From an uncultured Candidatus Saccharibacteria bacterium (lineage in GTDB: Bacteria > Patescibacteriota > Saccharimonadia > Saccharimonadales > Saccharimonadaceae): a stretch of DNA of 31,322 nucleotides. Each line of letters opens with the position of its first letter. The first letter of the stretch is position 1. The position numbers were made by a program, and so were the translations under genes. This document shows, one piece after another, positions 14,801 through 23,231 of this stretch. The notes under the pieces are model-generated. The model made no database searches, was not told the DNA's origin, and was given only the letters and a program-made list of their open reading frames with translations. The DNA is taken from assembly GCA_938039975.1 (NCBI GenBank), contig CALHTM010000008.1:1-31322 (forward strand). The letters run 5' to 3'.

Positions 14801-14806
14801 ATTATA
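14801..14806 (-). promoter_or_regulatory. -10 box of tRNA-Pro
   Basis: TATAAT on the minus strand, 16 bases before the mature 5' end of the tRNA. The -35 region is poor. Confidence 0.5.
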
Positions 14807-14836
14807 TATTATTTTGCGAGTTTTTCCTAGTCGTAA

Positions 14837-14842
14837 TATAAT
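14837..14842 (+). promoter_or_regulatory. -10 box of the glycosyltransferase gene, leaderless
   Basis: TATAAT ends 6 bases before the ATG at 14849. No ribosome binding site is present. It is divergent from the tRNA-Pro promoter. Confidence 0.7.
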
Positions 14843-14848
14843 CAAAGC

Positions 14849-16339
14849 ATGAAAATATTATTTTGGAAGCATAGTAATGACTATGACAAGGTCTATAGGT
14901 GGCTGATAATTGCTGTGCCAGCAGTAGCGGCAGCTCTTAGTTTATGGATTGGCTTGCGGCAGAGCGTTTGGTTTGATGAAGCATATTCGATAATGGTAGC
15001 CAAGCGGTCTGTCAGCGAGATTATTCGGCTGTCGGCACTTGATACTCATCCGCCGCTGTATTATCTCGTTCTGAAAATTTGGGCGAATGTTTTTGGCTGG
15101 AGCGAACTGGCATTGCGCTCGCTAAGCGTGATCTTTTATGGAGCCTCAATTGCGGTAGCTGGTTGTTTTATTAAAAGGCATTTTAATGCGCGAGCAGCCA
15201 TTTATGTGCTAACAATGTTGCTTCTGGCGCCATTATTAATGCGCTACGGTTTCGAAGTTCGCATGTACGCTATGGCGTCGTTAATCGGCGTAGCGGCGAC
15301 GGCAATGTTGGTACGGGCGCACTCTAGCAAGCGGTGGACTGACTGGCTTATTTATGGAGTGCTAGTGGCGCTCGGTGTGTACACGCTATACTACTTGGCG
15401 CTTTTGTGGCTGGCTCATCTAGCCTGGCTAGTTGCGATGGATGCTGGTAGGTTGCGTAAGTTTTCGTGGAAAGAGTGCCGCTGGATAGGGGCTTATGCGT
15501 TTAGCCTGTTGCTGTTTCTCCCGTGGCTGTCATCATTTTTGAAGCAGGTTGGCAATGGCGCACTCGCGCCAATTGGACAGCCAATGAATCTCGAGCAGTT
15601 AGTTGGTATTGTTTCGTTTAATACAATATACCAGCCGCTTTGGCAACTGGGTGTGATTACCTCAATATTGGTGCTAGCGATAATTTTTGTATCTGTCCGC
15701 TCAATTGTTATTACTTTTCATGTTAAGAAAAAAAATGATATTTTGTGGCTATTAGTTAGTTATATTAGCGTGCCGATAATATTATTGATGGTGATTTCTC
15801 TGTATAAACCGATGTATGTCGAGCGTTATTTGGCGCACGTTGCGATTGGCTTAGTTATGCTCGTGGGAGTTAGTCTGGCGCTGTCGACCGAACGTGAGAA
15901 TCGTGAGGTTTGGCGAATAGCTTCGCCGTTAGTTCTGCTGGTAATTCTGGCGGTCGGGGCAACTAACCTCAGCCAGGTTGGCAATTATAACTTTCAGCGT
16001 ATGCAAAAGCCAAACGTCAACTCTGTTGCTTCTATAGTTAAATGTAGCGAAAACGATGTGGTGTTAGCGGCCGATCCGTATGTGGCGATTGAGCTAGATT
16101 ATTATCTACCGAATTGCCAGATATACTTTGCTAGTAGTGACCAACATCTTGGCGGCGGTTATGCTCCGCTAGATGGTAGCAGTCGAAAAGTTGCTGACAC
16201 GAAAAAAGCATTTACCCACGCAAAGAATATCTATAATGTCTACTATAGCGATATGAAAGCTAGTCTGCCAGGTAACTATCGCGAGGTTGAAACGATCGAT
16301 TTATCACCGCTAAAAATCACTAAGTTTAGCGCGGAATAA
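14849..16339 (+). CDS. GT-C fold glycosyltransferase (GT39/PMT-like)
   Basis: The 496-residue polytopic protein has about 11 or 12 hydrophobic segments. The first extracytoplasmic loop carries SVWFDEAYS, with the Asp-Glu pair typical of the GT-C superfamily, then DTHPPLYYLVLKIW, and FEVRMYAM after the fourth helix. These are the landmarks of the PMT_2/ArnT-like group, which transfer a sugar from a polyprenyl-phosphate donor to lipid, glycan or protein on the outer face of the membrane. The C-terminal 110 residues are mostly soluble and probably external. Donor and acceptor cannot be told. The gene is monocistronic with a leaderless-type promoter. Its last 14 bases overlap the end of the convergent OpgC-like gene. 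Confidence 0.85.
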   Translation: MKILFWKHSNDYDKVYRWLIIAVPAVAAALSLWIGLRQSVWFDEAYSIMVAKRSVSEIIRLSALDTHPPLYYLVLKIWANVFGWSELALRSLSVIFYGASIAVAGCFIKRHFNARAAIYVLTMLLLAPLLMRYGFEVRMYAMASLIGVAATAMLVRAHSSKRWTDWLIYGVLVALGVYTLYYLALLWLAHLAWLVAMDAGRLRKFSWKECRWIGAYAFSLLLFLPWLSSFLKQVGNGALAPIGQPMNLEQLVGIVSFNTIYQPLWQLGVITSILVLAIIFVSVRSIVITFHVKKKNDILWLLVSYISVPIILLMVISLYKPMYVERYLAHVAIGLVMLVGVSLALSTERENREVWRIASPLVLLVILAVGATNLSQVGNYNFQRMQKPNVNSVASIVKCSENDVVLAADPYVAIELDYYLPNCQIYFASSDQHLGGGYAPLDGSSRKVADTKKAFTHAKNIYNVYYSDMKASLPGNYREVETIDLSPLKITKFSAE

Positions 16340-17486
16340 TCTTCATCAAAAATTTGGTTCGCACTGCTAGGTAAATAATTGCAATTACCAAAATCGATAG
16401 CGCGAGGTTTTGAGGAACCTCGGCTAGACGGTCAAAAGAATTAAAATAACTAGCTGGCGCGCCATATTGCGGATTGACTATTAGATGCGCTCCCATGACT
16501 ACGAAGGCATGAATTGAATAAACGTAAAGCGAATTAGTCCCAAACGGAATAAGTAGCCAGCCGAGATAGCGTTTAATTTGTTTTTCAAAACGCTGGAAAA
16601 TCATAAAAAACCCAATAAACCAGAGCAGCGACATAGCTACGCGCGCTGGTGTTAGAGCTAACTTATCGAAGCTGGCCGCTAGGATAGGGCGAAAATTATT
16701 AATAGCTGTCGAAAGATTATCGTTTAAGGCTGGCGCGAAAAACTCGACAAAAACATTGGCGATGAAAGTGATGATAAACAGGGTAAAGATGATAGTTTTA
16801 GTGTAGCGCCGCGTTTTGGCGGGCAAACTATTCCACCATGATTTAATTTGCGGCGAGTAAAATCCTAGCGTGAAGGCGATGAAAAAAATAAATTGCCAAG
16901 TAAATGGCTGAGTGAATTCGTTAACCGGCTTTGGCGTTAGCAGCCAAACTAGAGTACTGACGGTTAGAACGATGTACCATTTGCCGCGGCGCAGTAGCCA
17001 AAGCGCAGCTGGTGTTAGCGCCAAAAATATCGCATATAGACGCAAGTAATCGGCCCAGCCGTAGAATTCTTGCAGAGTAACTATTCTCCAAAATAAACTA
17101 AAGATATTGCTATCTAGCGGAGGCAAAGGCGATTTGACGCCGTCGTTGCCAACAAAATGCCAGCCGATCGCAATCGATAATATTGTAATGATGATACTGG
17201 TTAGATATAGCATGAAGCTTCGCCGCCAGATCAATTTAGCAGCGTATCTAAACGAGCGCTCTGTTAATTTAGCGCCGCGGACAATGCCTAATACTAATCC
17301 AGAAATAATAAAGAATCCTTCGGCGGCAGTGACGTATAATCTGCTGTCGCCGCTTATGAACACGAGGCCGTTTGGAAAATAACTTAAATGATCAAGTATG
17401 ATTATCACCAAAAACCAGCCTCTCATTAAATCTAGGCTGACAATACGATTAATTTTTGGTTTTTTTACAGCGCTCATTTTGGTCAC
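16326..17486 (-). CDS. OpgC-like membrane protein
   Basis: The 386-residue protein of about ten helices opens with RIVSLDLMRGWFLVIIILDH, then TAAEGFFIISGLVLGIVRG. This is the N-terminal signature of the OpgC family, related to acyltransferase 3 proteins. Members succinylate osmoregulated glucans in Proteobacteria; in a Gram-positive-like CPR cell the acceptor is probably a different surface glycan. The start may be GTG 17486 or ATG 17477. GTG is chosen because TATACT ends 7 bases before it, the usual leaderless spacing here; ATG would leave a 9-base longer leader without a ribosome binding site. Confidence 0.82.
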   Translation of the reverse strand: MTKMSAVKKPKINRIVSLDLMRGWFLVIIILDHLSYFPNGLVFISGDSRLYVTAAEGFFIISGLVLGIVRGAKLTERSFRYAAKLIWRRSFMLYLTSIIITILSIAIGWHFVGNDGVKSPLPPLDSNIFSLFWRIVTLQEFYGWADYLRLYAIFLALTPAALWLLRRGKWYIVLTVSTLVWLLTPKPVNEFTQPFTWQFIFFIAFTLGFYSPQIKSWWNSLPAKTRRYTKTIIFTLFIITFIANVFVEFFAPALNDNLSTAINNFRPILAASFDKLALTPARVAMSLLWFIGFFMIFQRFEKQIKRYLGWLLIPFGTNSLYVYSIHAFVVMGAHLIVNPQYGAPASYFNSFDRLAEVPQNLALSILVIAIIYLAVRTKFLMKIIPR

Positions 17487-17493
17487 TTCTACC

Positions 17494-17499
17494 AGTATA
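17494..17499 (-). promoter_or_regulatory. -10 box of the OpgC-like gene
   Basis: TATACT on the minus strand ends 7 bases before GTG 17486 and 16 before ATG 17477. Confidence 0.55.
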
Positions 17500-17535
17500 G
17501 CAGGTCCAATCTGGGGATAGCGTTAAAAGTAGTGG

Positions 17536-18264
17536 CTAGCGCGGGCGTTTTTTGGCGATATTACGAGCCTGTTCAGTGTACTTGTCTTCAAGCGGGTCTA
17601 AAACGACGGCGCCGTATTTACGGATTATAGCTTGCGAAATCATCCAATCGGCAATGTGCGGATTCTTTGGCAAGAGCGGACCGTGCAAATAGGTACCGAT
17701 AACGTTACGATAACGGGCACCTTCACGGCCATCAATATTATTGTTGCCTACACCCTTGATGACGTCGCCGAGTGCTGTGGTATTTTGGCCAAGCGTAGTT
17801 AGCCCGGAGTGATTCTCATAACCGATAATTTCACCGAATTCTGGACTTTTGACGATAATATTACCAACAATGCGCTCGTCACCGCCAATTGTCTCTAGGT
17901 CAAGAGTACTGATACCAGGAATTATGTCGCCGTCTTTGGTAGTAAACGAGCGGCCGAATAGTTGGTATAAACCGCAGATAACTAACATTGGTAAATCGTC
18001 GTCAGCTAATCGTTTGAGTTGAGGGGCAATCTTTTGCAGGTCGTCGCTAATTCGTAATTGTCCAGAGTCCTGTCCACCACCACCGACGATTAAATCAACA
18101 TCGTCTGGAAAAGTGTCGCCAACGTTATATTCGATTAGTTTGGTAGCAAAACCACGCCATTCTAGCCGCCGCTTGAGAGTCAGAACATTGCCCCAGTCGC
18201 CGTAAATGTTCATATCGCGCGGATAAAGTTGCAAGATAGTGATAGATTGCGGTTGCTTTTTCAT
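17536..18264 (-). CDS. gatD: Lipid II isoglutaminyl synthase, glutaminase subunit GatD
   Basis: The 242-residue class I glutamine amidotransferase (CobB/CobQ-like) releases ammonia from glutamine for MurT. Together they amidate the D-Glu of the lipid II stem peptide to D-isoglutamine. Seen: LQLYPRDMNIYGDWGN near the start, VGGGGQDSGQ, the nucleophile Cys in LVICGLYQLFG, and the catalytic His in IGTYLHGPLLPKNP. ATG 18264 is chosen because it overlaps the murT stop (ATGA) and follows GGAGGAAATCCG. The longer frame from 18333 lies within murT. Confidence 0.95.
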   Translation of the reverse strand: MKKQPQSITILQLYPRDMNIYGDWGNVLTLKRRLEWRGFATKLIEYNVGDTFPDDVDLIVGGGGQDSGQLRISDDLQKIAPQLKRLADDDLPMLVICGLYQLFGRSFTTKDGDIIPGISTLDLETIGGDERIVGNIIVKSPEFGEIIGYENHSGLTTLGQNTTALGDVIKGVGNNNIDGREGARYRNVIGTYLHGPLLPKNPHIADWMISQAIIRKYGAVVLDPLEDKYTEQARNIAKKRPR

Positions 18265-19538
18265 CGGATTTCCTCCACGTCGGTATAACGGGCTAGTAGT
18301 CGTCGTAATGCTAACATCGCGGTGTAGCTGCAATAAATGCGCTTTGGCTGGCGAGTGTGTTTAGTGATGAGCTGGCGCAGTGCAACCGTCAGGTCGGTAT
18401 CGACAAAATCGATAGGTACTTCGTCATATTCTAGTCGCAGGGCCATGTCATAGGCGCGGACGCCAGATATAGCAGTGACGCCTTGTTCTTGTAAGCTATC
18501 GAAATCGACATCCCAGAGCCAGCTCATGTCGCGGCCATCAGCGTAAGCATCGTTAATAGCTATCATAGTGGCGTAGTTTGCTGGGTCGAACGAAGCTAGG
18601 GCCAAACGGAAGCCAGCCGGGTTTTTGACCAACACTAGCTCGCAGGGTTGTCCATCTATTATTAATTGCTCACCGCGGCCAAAAGCTGGCTTAATACCTG
18701 ATAGCGCTTTGAGCATAGAATCAACATTTAGACTATTACCGAGAATTGCGCGCACTAAAGCAACAGCACCAGTGGCATTTTGTAGATTGTAGATGCCCCG
18801 CAAGTTTAGATCTATCGAGTGATCGTTGCCACCAAAAGCGATAATGGCGTGCTGGTCTTTAAACTCTTCAAGACTGGTGTCGTCAGCGTACAATTTAGCC
18901 GCATTTTGCTCGCTACTGCGTAGAGAATCATCAGAAGGGAAAGTCTGTGAATATTTTGGATTAACGCCAAAACTTCGCAGCGGTGATTTAATATCGTTTA
19001 CAAAATCAGGACTGCTTAATCGCGGGTCGTCGCGGTTAAGTACTACGCACTTTGTTGTGTTTATTGCAACATTATGGAGGAGTTTGGCGGTATTGTCAAT
19101 TTCGCCGAAGCGGTCAAGTTGGTCGCGCATAACGTTGAGCAGCAAGCAGTAGTTTGGTTTGATTGCTTTTACAAAGTGAACGGCATAGGCTTCGTCGAGT
19201 TCAAGTACGGCAATATCGGCGTTAATTCGTCCGTGCAAATCAACTTCGCCTAATAGCGCTGCTGCCACGCCGCGCGTGAAGTTGCTGCCAGTACGGTTGG
19301 TAAATACTTTCAGGCCTTGGCTTTCTAGTAATTCGACAACAATTTTGGTAGTAGTAGTTTTGCCGTTGGTACCGCTAATGAGTGCTACGCCCATTGGTAG
19401 TTGCTGTAATGTGCGGCTGACAAAATCTGAGTCGATTTTTTCAATTACCAAGCCTGGTAAGGCTGAGCCGCTACCGCCGCGAATCTGTGCAGCTTTCTTG
19501 ACAGTCTTCCCCAGCATAGTCGTGAGAGTTTGACGCAT
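18261..19538 (-). CDS. murT: Lipid II isoglutaminyl synthase, Mur-ligase subunit MurT
   Basis: The 425-residue Mur ligase relative has the P-loop in ISGTNGKTTTTKI (about residues 57-69), the central ATPase domain with ELDEAY and LLLNVMRDQLDRFGEID, and the C-terminal DUF1727 domain with KNPAGFRLAL, INDAYADGRDMSWLWD and DFVDTD. The Asp of WLWD matches the catalytic region that receives ammonia from GatD. The Cys4 zinc ribbon that interrupts the central domain of known MurT proteins is missing: residues about 170-230 contain no Cys pairs. The start is ATG 19538, with TATAAT ending 7 bases upstream. It is first in the murT-gatD operon, with an ATGA overlap. Confidence 0.95.
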   Translation of the reverse strand: MRQTLTTMLGKTVKKAAQIRGGSGSALPGLVIEKIDSDFVSRTLQQLPMGVALISGTNGKTTTTKIVVELLESQGLKVFTNRTGSNFTRGVAAALLGEVDLHGRINADIAVLELDEAYAVHFVKAIKPNYCLLLNVMRDQLDRFGEIDNTAKLLHNVAINTTKCVVLNRDDPRLSSPDFVNDIKSPLRSFGVNPKYSQTFPSDDSLRSSEQNAAKLYADDTSLEEFKDQHAIIAFGGNDHSIDLNLRGIYNLQNATGAVALVRAILGNSLNVDSMLKALSGIKPAFGRGEQLIIDGQPCELVLVKNPAGFRLALASFDPANYATMIAINDAYADGRDMSWLWDVDFDSLQEQGVTAISGVRAYDMALRLEYDEVPIDFVDTDLTVALRQLITKHTRQPKRIYCSYTAMLALRRLLARYTDVEEIR

Positions 19539-19545
19539 AAAACTC

Positions 19546-19551
19546 ATTATA
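19546..19551 (-). promoter_or_regulatory. -10 box of murT-gatD, leaderless
   Basis: TATAAT on the minus strand ends 7 bases before the murT ATG. The T following the ATA forms part of an earlier ATG (MSF...), which therefore lies inside the promoter and is not the start. Confidence 0.7.
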
Positions 19552-19595
19552 CATATTTTTGGTGCATTATAGTAGCGTCCAAACGCTTTTTGAAC

Positions 19596-19601
19596 TATAA
19601 T
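19596..19601 (+). promoter_or_regulatory. -10 box of the Clp-type ATPase operon
   Basis: TATAAT ends 9 bases before ATG 19611, so the leader would be at most a few bases. It is divergent from the murT promoter, with 72 bases between the two start codons. Confidence 0.6.
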
Positions 19602-19610
19602 AAAAAGCAT

Positions 19611-19994
19611 ATGTTTATCGTGGGCATGATTTCGTGGTGGTATAGTGTTGGTTGGAAGCGCGCGGCCGTAGATGTTTGGGAATCTATCGAGCGATTATAC
19701 GATACGTTTTCGCTGGGATTATTACTGAAGACACTATTCGCGCCGTGGCGGCAAATTTCAGCCGGGAAAGTACGCGGGCCAATCGGGGTGCAGCTGCGGG
19801 CGTTTTTTGATCGCTTGGTATCGCGGATTATTGGCGGCTTTATAAGGATAATAACGCTGCTGATAGGTGTAGCAGCCTTGTGCTTGATGCTGTTGATTGG
19901 TCTACTACGTTTGGCTATTTGGCCGTTGGTGCCAGTGACGCCGGCGGTAATGGTTGTTGCGGCAATATCGGGGTGGATACCATGGCATCTTTAG
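19611..19994 (+). CDS. Small membrane protein upstream of the Clp-type ATPase
   Basis: The 127-residue protein has an aromatic N-terminal part (MISWWYSVGWKRAAVDVWES), an amphipathic middle with LLLKTLFAPWRQISAGK, and two hydrophobic segments (about 74-102 and 103-122). No named family was recognised. ATG 19611 is preferred to the upstream frame opening at 19530 because the TATAAT box sits between them. Its stop overlaps the ATG of the Clp-type gene by 13 bases. Coupling this tight, together with its membrane nature, suggests it works with the anchored ATPase. Confidence 0.75.
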   Translation: MFIVGMISWWYSVGWKRAAVDVWESIERLYDTFSLGLLLKTLFAPWRQISAGKVRGPIGVQLRAFFDRLVSRIIGGFIRIITLLIGVAALCLMLLIGLLRLAIWPLVPVTPAVMVVAAISGWIPWHL

Positions 19995-22444
19995 GTACTT
20001 TTAGATATGCGTCTCGGCGAGCCAGCGAAGCACGCTTTGGGCGGCTGCTGTCGCCGATGATTGCAAAAAGCCTTTCATGGTTAGCGTTATTGCTAGTGGT
20101 ATCGGGTACTATGCTAGTAACTATGGAGCGTCTGTCGTTAGGCTGGCTGTGCGGTGCTCTGGCGGCAGTATTATATATGGCGGTGAAATTTTATAATTGG
20201 CACGTTCACGATCTGCCAGCTGGCAGGGGTGGCTCGGTTGATGATTTGTTAGCCGGCGACGTGTTGGGCCGGTTGTCGCGAGAACCGAATGTGCGAGAGA
20301 TTGCTAAAGTAATTGGTGAGGTGCCAAGTGGCCAATTCATGGGGGTGCGGCTTGGTATGACGCCTTCATTTTTAGCTACTATCGCTGAGGGTTCGACGAT
20401 TTCCGTTGACGAACTGTGGAGTGTAGCTGACGACATTCGCCAAGCCAATCAGCTAGACCGTATCAGCGGTGCCGTATTAGCTACAGCGCTAGTGAGGAGC
20501 TTTCCGAACTATCAATCAATAATAGCGCAGACTCATCTAGGAGATGAGGACTTGGACGCGGGTATTCTATGGCAAGAGCACTTGATGGAGATTGTTCGGC
20601 ATTTTGGCCAGCGGCGGCGGACTGGCGGCTTGGCGCGTGATTGGTCGTTTGGTTGGATTCCGCACCTTGAGCGATTCGGGCAGAATATCAGCGAGCAAAT
20701 TGGTGCTAGTCGTAATACCTTGTCGATTGACATACCATCGCATGTTCAGGTGATTGATCAGCTAGTGGAAGCTTTTGGTACGGGCGGGCGGCAAAACGCG
20801 GTTCTTATCGGTCAAGCTGGTGTTGGTAAAACATCAGTAATTCATGCTTTCGCGGAACGAATTTTGGACGCTGATGCGAATGTACCCGAAAATCTTCGCT
20901 TCCGCCAGATCTTCATTCTTGACTCGGCATCGTTGATTGCGGCAGCGCCAGGACGCGGCGAGCTCGAAAACTTAATCATGCAGGTTTTGGGAGAGGCTTA
21001 CAATGCCAAGAATATAATTGTTTGTCTTGATGACGCGCAGTTATTCTTCGAAGAGGGCGTAGGGTCAGTAGATTTAACAAATGTTTTGCAGCCGATTTTA
21101 GACGCTGGCCGACTACGCTTAATTTTAAGCATGGACGAACAGCGCTATCTCGAAATTAGCCGCCGCAACCCGGCGCTAGCCAACTCGCTTAACCGTATTA
21201 ATGTCGCCGAAACCAACGAAGTAGAGACTAAAAAAGTTCTGCAAGAACAGCTAATTTCAATTGAATTCAACCGCAAAGTTACTTATATGATACAAGCGAT
21301 CAACGAAGCTTATCGCTTGAGCCAGCGTTACATTCACGATATAGCTATGCCTGGCCGGGCGCTTAAATTGCTAGAGTCGGCAGCTAGTTTCAGCGAGTCT
21401 GGTATCGTGACTATGAATTCTGTACAGCAAGCAATCGAGCGGACAATGGACGTTAAAGTTAGCGTGGCTAATACGACCGAAGACCGCGAGCGGCTGCTGC
21501 ATATGGAGGATTTAATTCATGAACGAATGGTTAATCAAGTTCGCGCCGTTAATGTCGTCAGTGATGCTCTGCGCCGCGCTCGCGCGGGCGTGCGCAATGA
21601 GAATCGGCCGATTGGTACCTTTCTGTTTCTGGGGCCGACTGGTGTCGGCAAGACGGAGCTATCAAAAGCACTGGCCGACGTATACTTTGGCGGCGAAGGC
21701 AAGTTAATTCGCTTAGATTTGAATGAGTTTGTTCGCTCCGAGGATGTCGCTCGTTTAATTGCTGATGGAGCGGACGACCTGATGAGCTTGACTGCGCAAG
21801 TAATGAAACAGCCTTTCAGTGTGGTGTTGCTCGACGAGATCGAGAAGGCCGCGCCAGAAGTACTAACCACACTGTTGCAATTACTCGACGAAGGGATTTT
21901 GCGCGACGCCAAGAACCGTGAGATCAGCTTTCGCGATGCCATCGTAATTGCTACTAGTAACGCTGGCGCTGATAGGATCCGCGAATATATCGAGCGTGGC
22001 TATCGGCTTGAGCAGTTTGAACAGCAGTTTATCAACGAATTAATTAGTTCAAACCAGTTTCGACCAGAGTTTCTCAATCGCTTCGACGAAATTGTGCTCT
22101 TTCGTCCGTTTACGCCGGCCGAGTTGGTGCAAGTGCTTGATCTGATTCTGGCTGGCGTCAACAAAACTCTATTGCCGCAAAAAGTGTCAGTGACTGTTGA
22201 TGACGACGCGAAACAGCTTCTCGTTCAGCAAGGATACGACCCGCGGCTAGGCGCTCGGCCGATGCGCCGCGTCGTTCAGAAAGCGGTGGAGAATACTATC
22301 GCTAAGCTCATGCTATCGGGGGCGGTCAATCCCGGCGATTCGGTAAATATTGATGCCGAGCAGGTACGGCGAATTTTTGAAGAATCTGAATCGCAAGTAG
22401 CTCCATTGCAAGGCGATGTGCCTAACCAGCAGAACCAAGCTTAA
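19982..22444 (+). CDS. Membrane-anchored Clp/Hsp100-type AAA+ ATPase
   Basis: The 820-residue protein has two N-terminal hydrophobic helices (about 31-48 and 52-69), then a helical region resembling a Clp N-domain (about 80-225, with VDDLLAGDVLGRL and VDELWSVAD). AAA+ domain 1 follows, with GQAGVGKTSV near 277 and a degenerate Walker B, IIVCLDDAQLF, near 345. Domain 2 has GPTGVGKTELSKAL near 550, VVLLDEIEKA near 613, ATSNAGA, and sensor-2 GARPMRRVVQ near 757. This is ClpC/ClpB architecture placed on the membrane. No VGF/LGF-type ClpP-binding loop was seen after ATSNAGA, so it may be an unfoldase without ClpP. ATG 19982 follows GGGGTGG; the longer frame from 19880 runs inside the preceding gene. 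Confidence 0.88.
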   Translation: MASLGTFRYASRRASEARFGRLLSPMIAKSLSWLALLLVVSGTMLVTMERLSLGWLCGALAAVLYMAVKFYNWHVHDLPAGRGGSVDDLLAGDVLGRLSREPNVREIAKVIGEVPSGQFMGVRLGMTPSFLATIAEGSTISVDELWSVADDIRQANQLDRISGAVLATALVRSFPNYQSIIAQTHLGDEDLDAGILWQEHLMEIVRHFGQRRRTGGLARDWSFGWIPHLERFGQNISEQIGASRNTLSIDIPSHVQVIDQLVEAFGTGGRQNAVLIGQAGVGKTSVIHAFAERILDADANVPENLRFRQIFILDSASLIAAAPGRGELENLIMQVLGEAYNAKNIIVCLDDAQLFFEEGVGSVDLTNVLQPILDAGRLRLILSMDEQRYLEISRRNPALANSLNRINVAETNEVETKKVLQEQLISIEFNRKVTYMIQAINEAYRLSQRYIHDIAMPGRALKLLESAASFSESGIVTMNSVQQAIERTMDVKVSVANTTEDRERLLHMEDLIHERMVNQVRAVNVVSDALRRARAGVRNENRPIGTFLFLGPTGVGKTELSKALADVYFGGEGKLIRLDLNEFVRSEDVARLIADGADDLMSLTAQVMKQPFSVVLLDEIEKAAPEVLTTLLQLLDEGILRDAKNREISFRDAIVIATSNAGADRIREYIERGYRLEQFEQQFINELISSNQFRPEFLNRFDEIVLFRPFTPAELVQVLDLILAGVNKTLLPQKVSVTVDDDAKQLLVQQGYDPRLGARPMRRVVQKAVENTIAKLMLSGAVNPGDSVNIDAEQVRRIFEESESQVAPLQGDVPNQQNQA

Positions 22445-23160
22445 GAAAGTTTTCTAACAAGAGTTTTGGCGGCGTGGCGGTTGACTGGTGCAACAATACC
22501 AACGGCTAGTGCGCCAATACCGCGCACGAGCGCCCGTGCTTTGGTTTTGTAGCGTTCTTTTTTGCTGAGGGATGTATTAGTAGTATCAAGCCGCGGCGAC
22601 TCGGACCAGAATGCTAACCGCACCGCTCTGATGCCGAGTGCCAAGCCTCGCTTTTTATTGCCGGCAAGCGTCTCGGCGTAGCTGGCTCGAGCGGTAAAAT
22701 TAATATCATATTGATCAATTTCACGATTTAGTCCGTCGGCGTGTTCGTGCGAATCCTTGAGTTTCTCTAGTCCGTAACGAAAAGTTTCAACAGTCTTGGT
22801 ATTATTTTCTGGAGTATCAAAAGTTTCATCGCTTGCTATGCGCGACAATTGCATGGTTGCCAGCATGGCTGCGCTAGCTCCCAGCTCGCGCAGCGTGCTG
22901 CGATTTGGTTCTTGTTCAGCTAAAGCTTCATGTTGATTAACTGCCTCAGTAAGCCACTTTTCAGCTTCTTCGTACTTGCCTAAATGTCTATAGGCATTAC
23001 CCGCGTCGCGCGCCATCCGAGCCTTTTCGGATGGATCTGACGTTATATTGTATGCCATTATCGCTAGCGTTGCGGCAAGAGGATAAGATTCATCGCGAGT
23101 TGCTTGTGCGGTCGATTCTGAAAGTTTGCCAAAATCCAACTCGCTGTCTTTAGTCTCCAT
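22441..23160 (-). CDS. TPR-containing protein
   Basis: The 239-residue, mostly helical protein has one clear tetratricopeptide unit, ARDAGNAYRHLGKYEEAEKW (about residues 49-68), with further degenerate helical pairs on both sides (YPLAATLAIMAYNIT, RSTLRELGASAAMLATMQ, ARASYAETLAGNKKRGLALG). The C-terminal 45 residues are basic with a mildly hydrophobic stretch (ALVRGIGALAVGIVAPV). It is probably a cytoplasmic scaffold; partner unknown. TATAAT ends 6 bases before the ATG. Its stop overlaps the stop of the convergent Clp-type gene by four bases. Confidence 0.75.
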   Translation of the reverse strand: METKDSELDFGKLSESTAQATRDESYPLAATLAIMAYNITSDPSEKARMARDAGNAYRHLGKYEEAEKWLTEAVNQHEALAEQEPNRSTLRELGASAAMLATMQLSRIASDETFDTPENNTKTVETFRYGLEKLKDSHEHADGLNREIDQYDINFTARASYAETLAGNKKRGLALGIRAVRLAFWSESPRLDTTNTSLSKKERYKTKARALVRGIGALAVGIVAPVNRHAAKTLVRKLS

Positions 23161-23166
23161 ACTTAT

Positions 23167-23172
23167 ATTATA
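23167..23172 (-). promoter_or_regulatory. -10 box of the TPR gene, leaderless
   Basis: TATAAT on the minus strand ends 6 bases before the ATG at 23160. Confidence 0.7.
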
Positions 23173-23231
23173 ACATAAACAATTATCTAATACAAGGTAT
23201 GCGTTTCGTATTTTTGGCGGCAGTTATCTCA

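Noticed and set aside
19880..19981. Longer N-terminus for the Clp-type ATPase
   Set aside because: It lies fully within the preceding membrane-protein gene; ATG 19982 has a purine-rich site upstream and leaves the two membrane helices intact.
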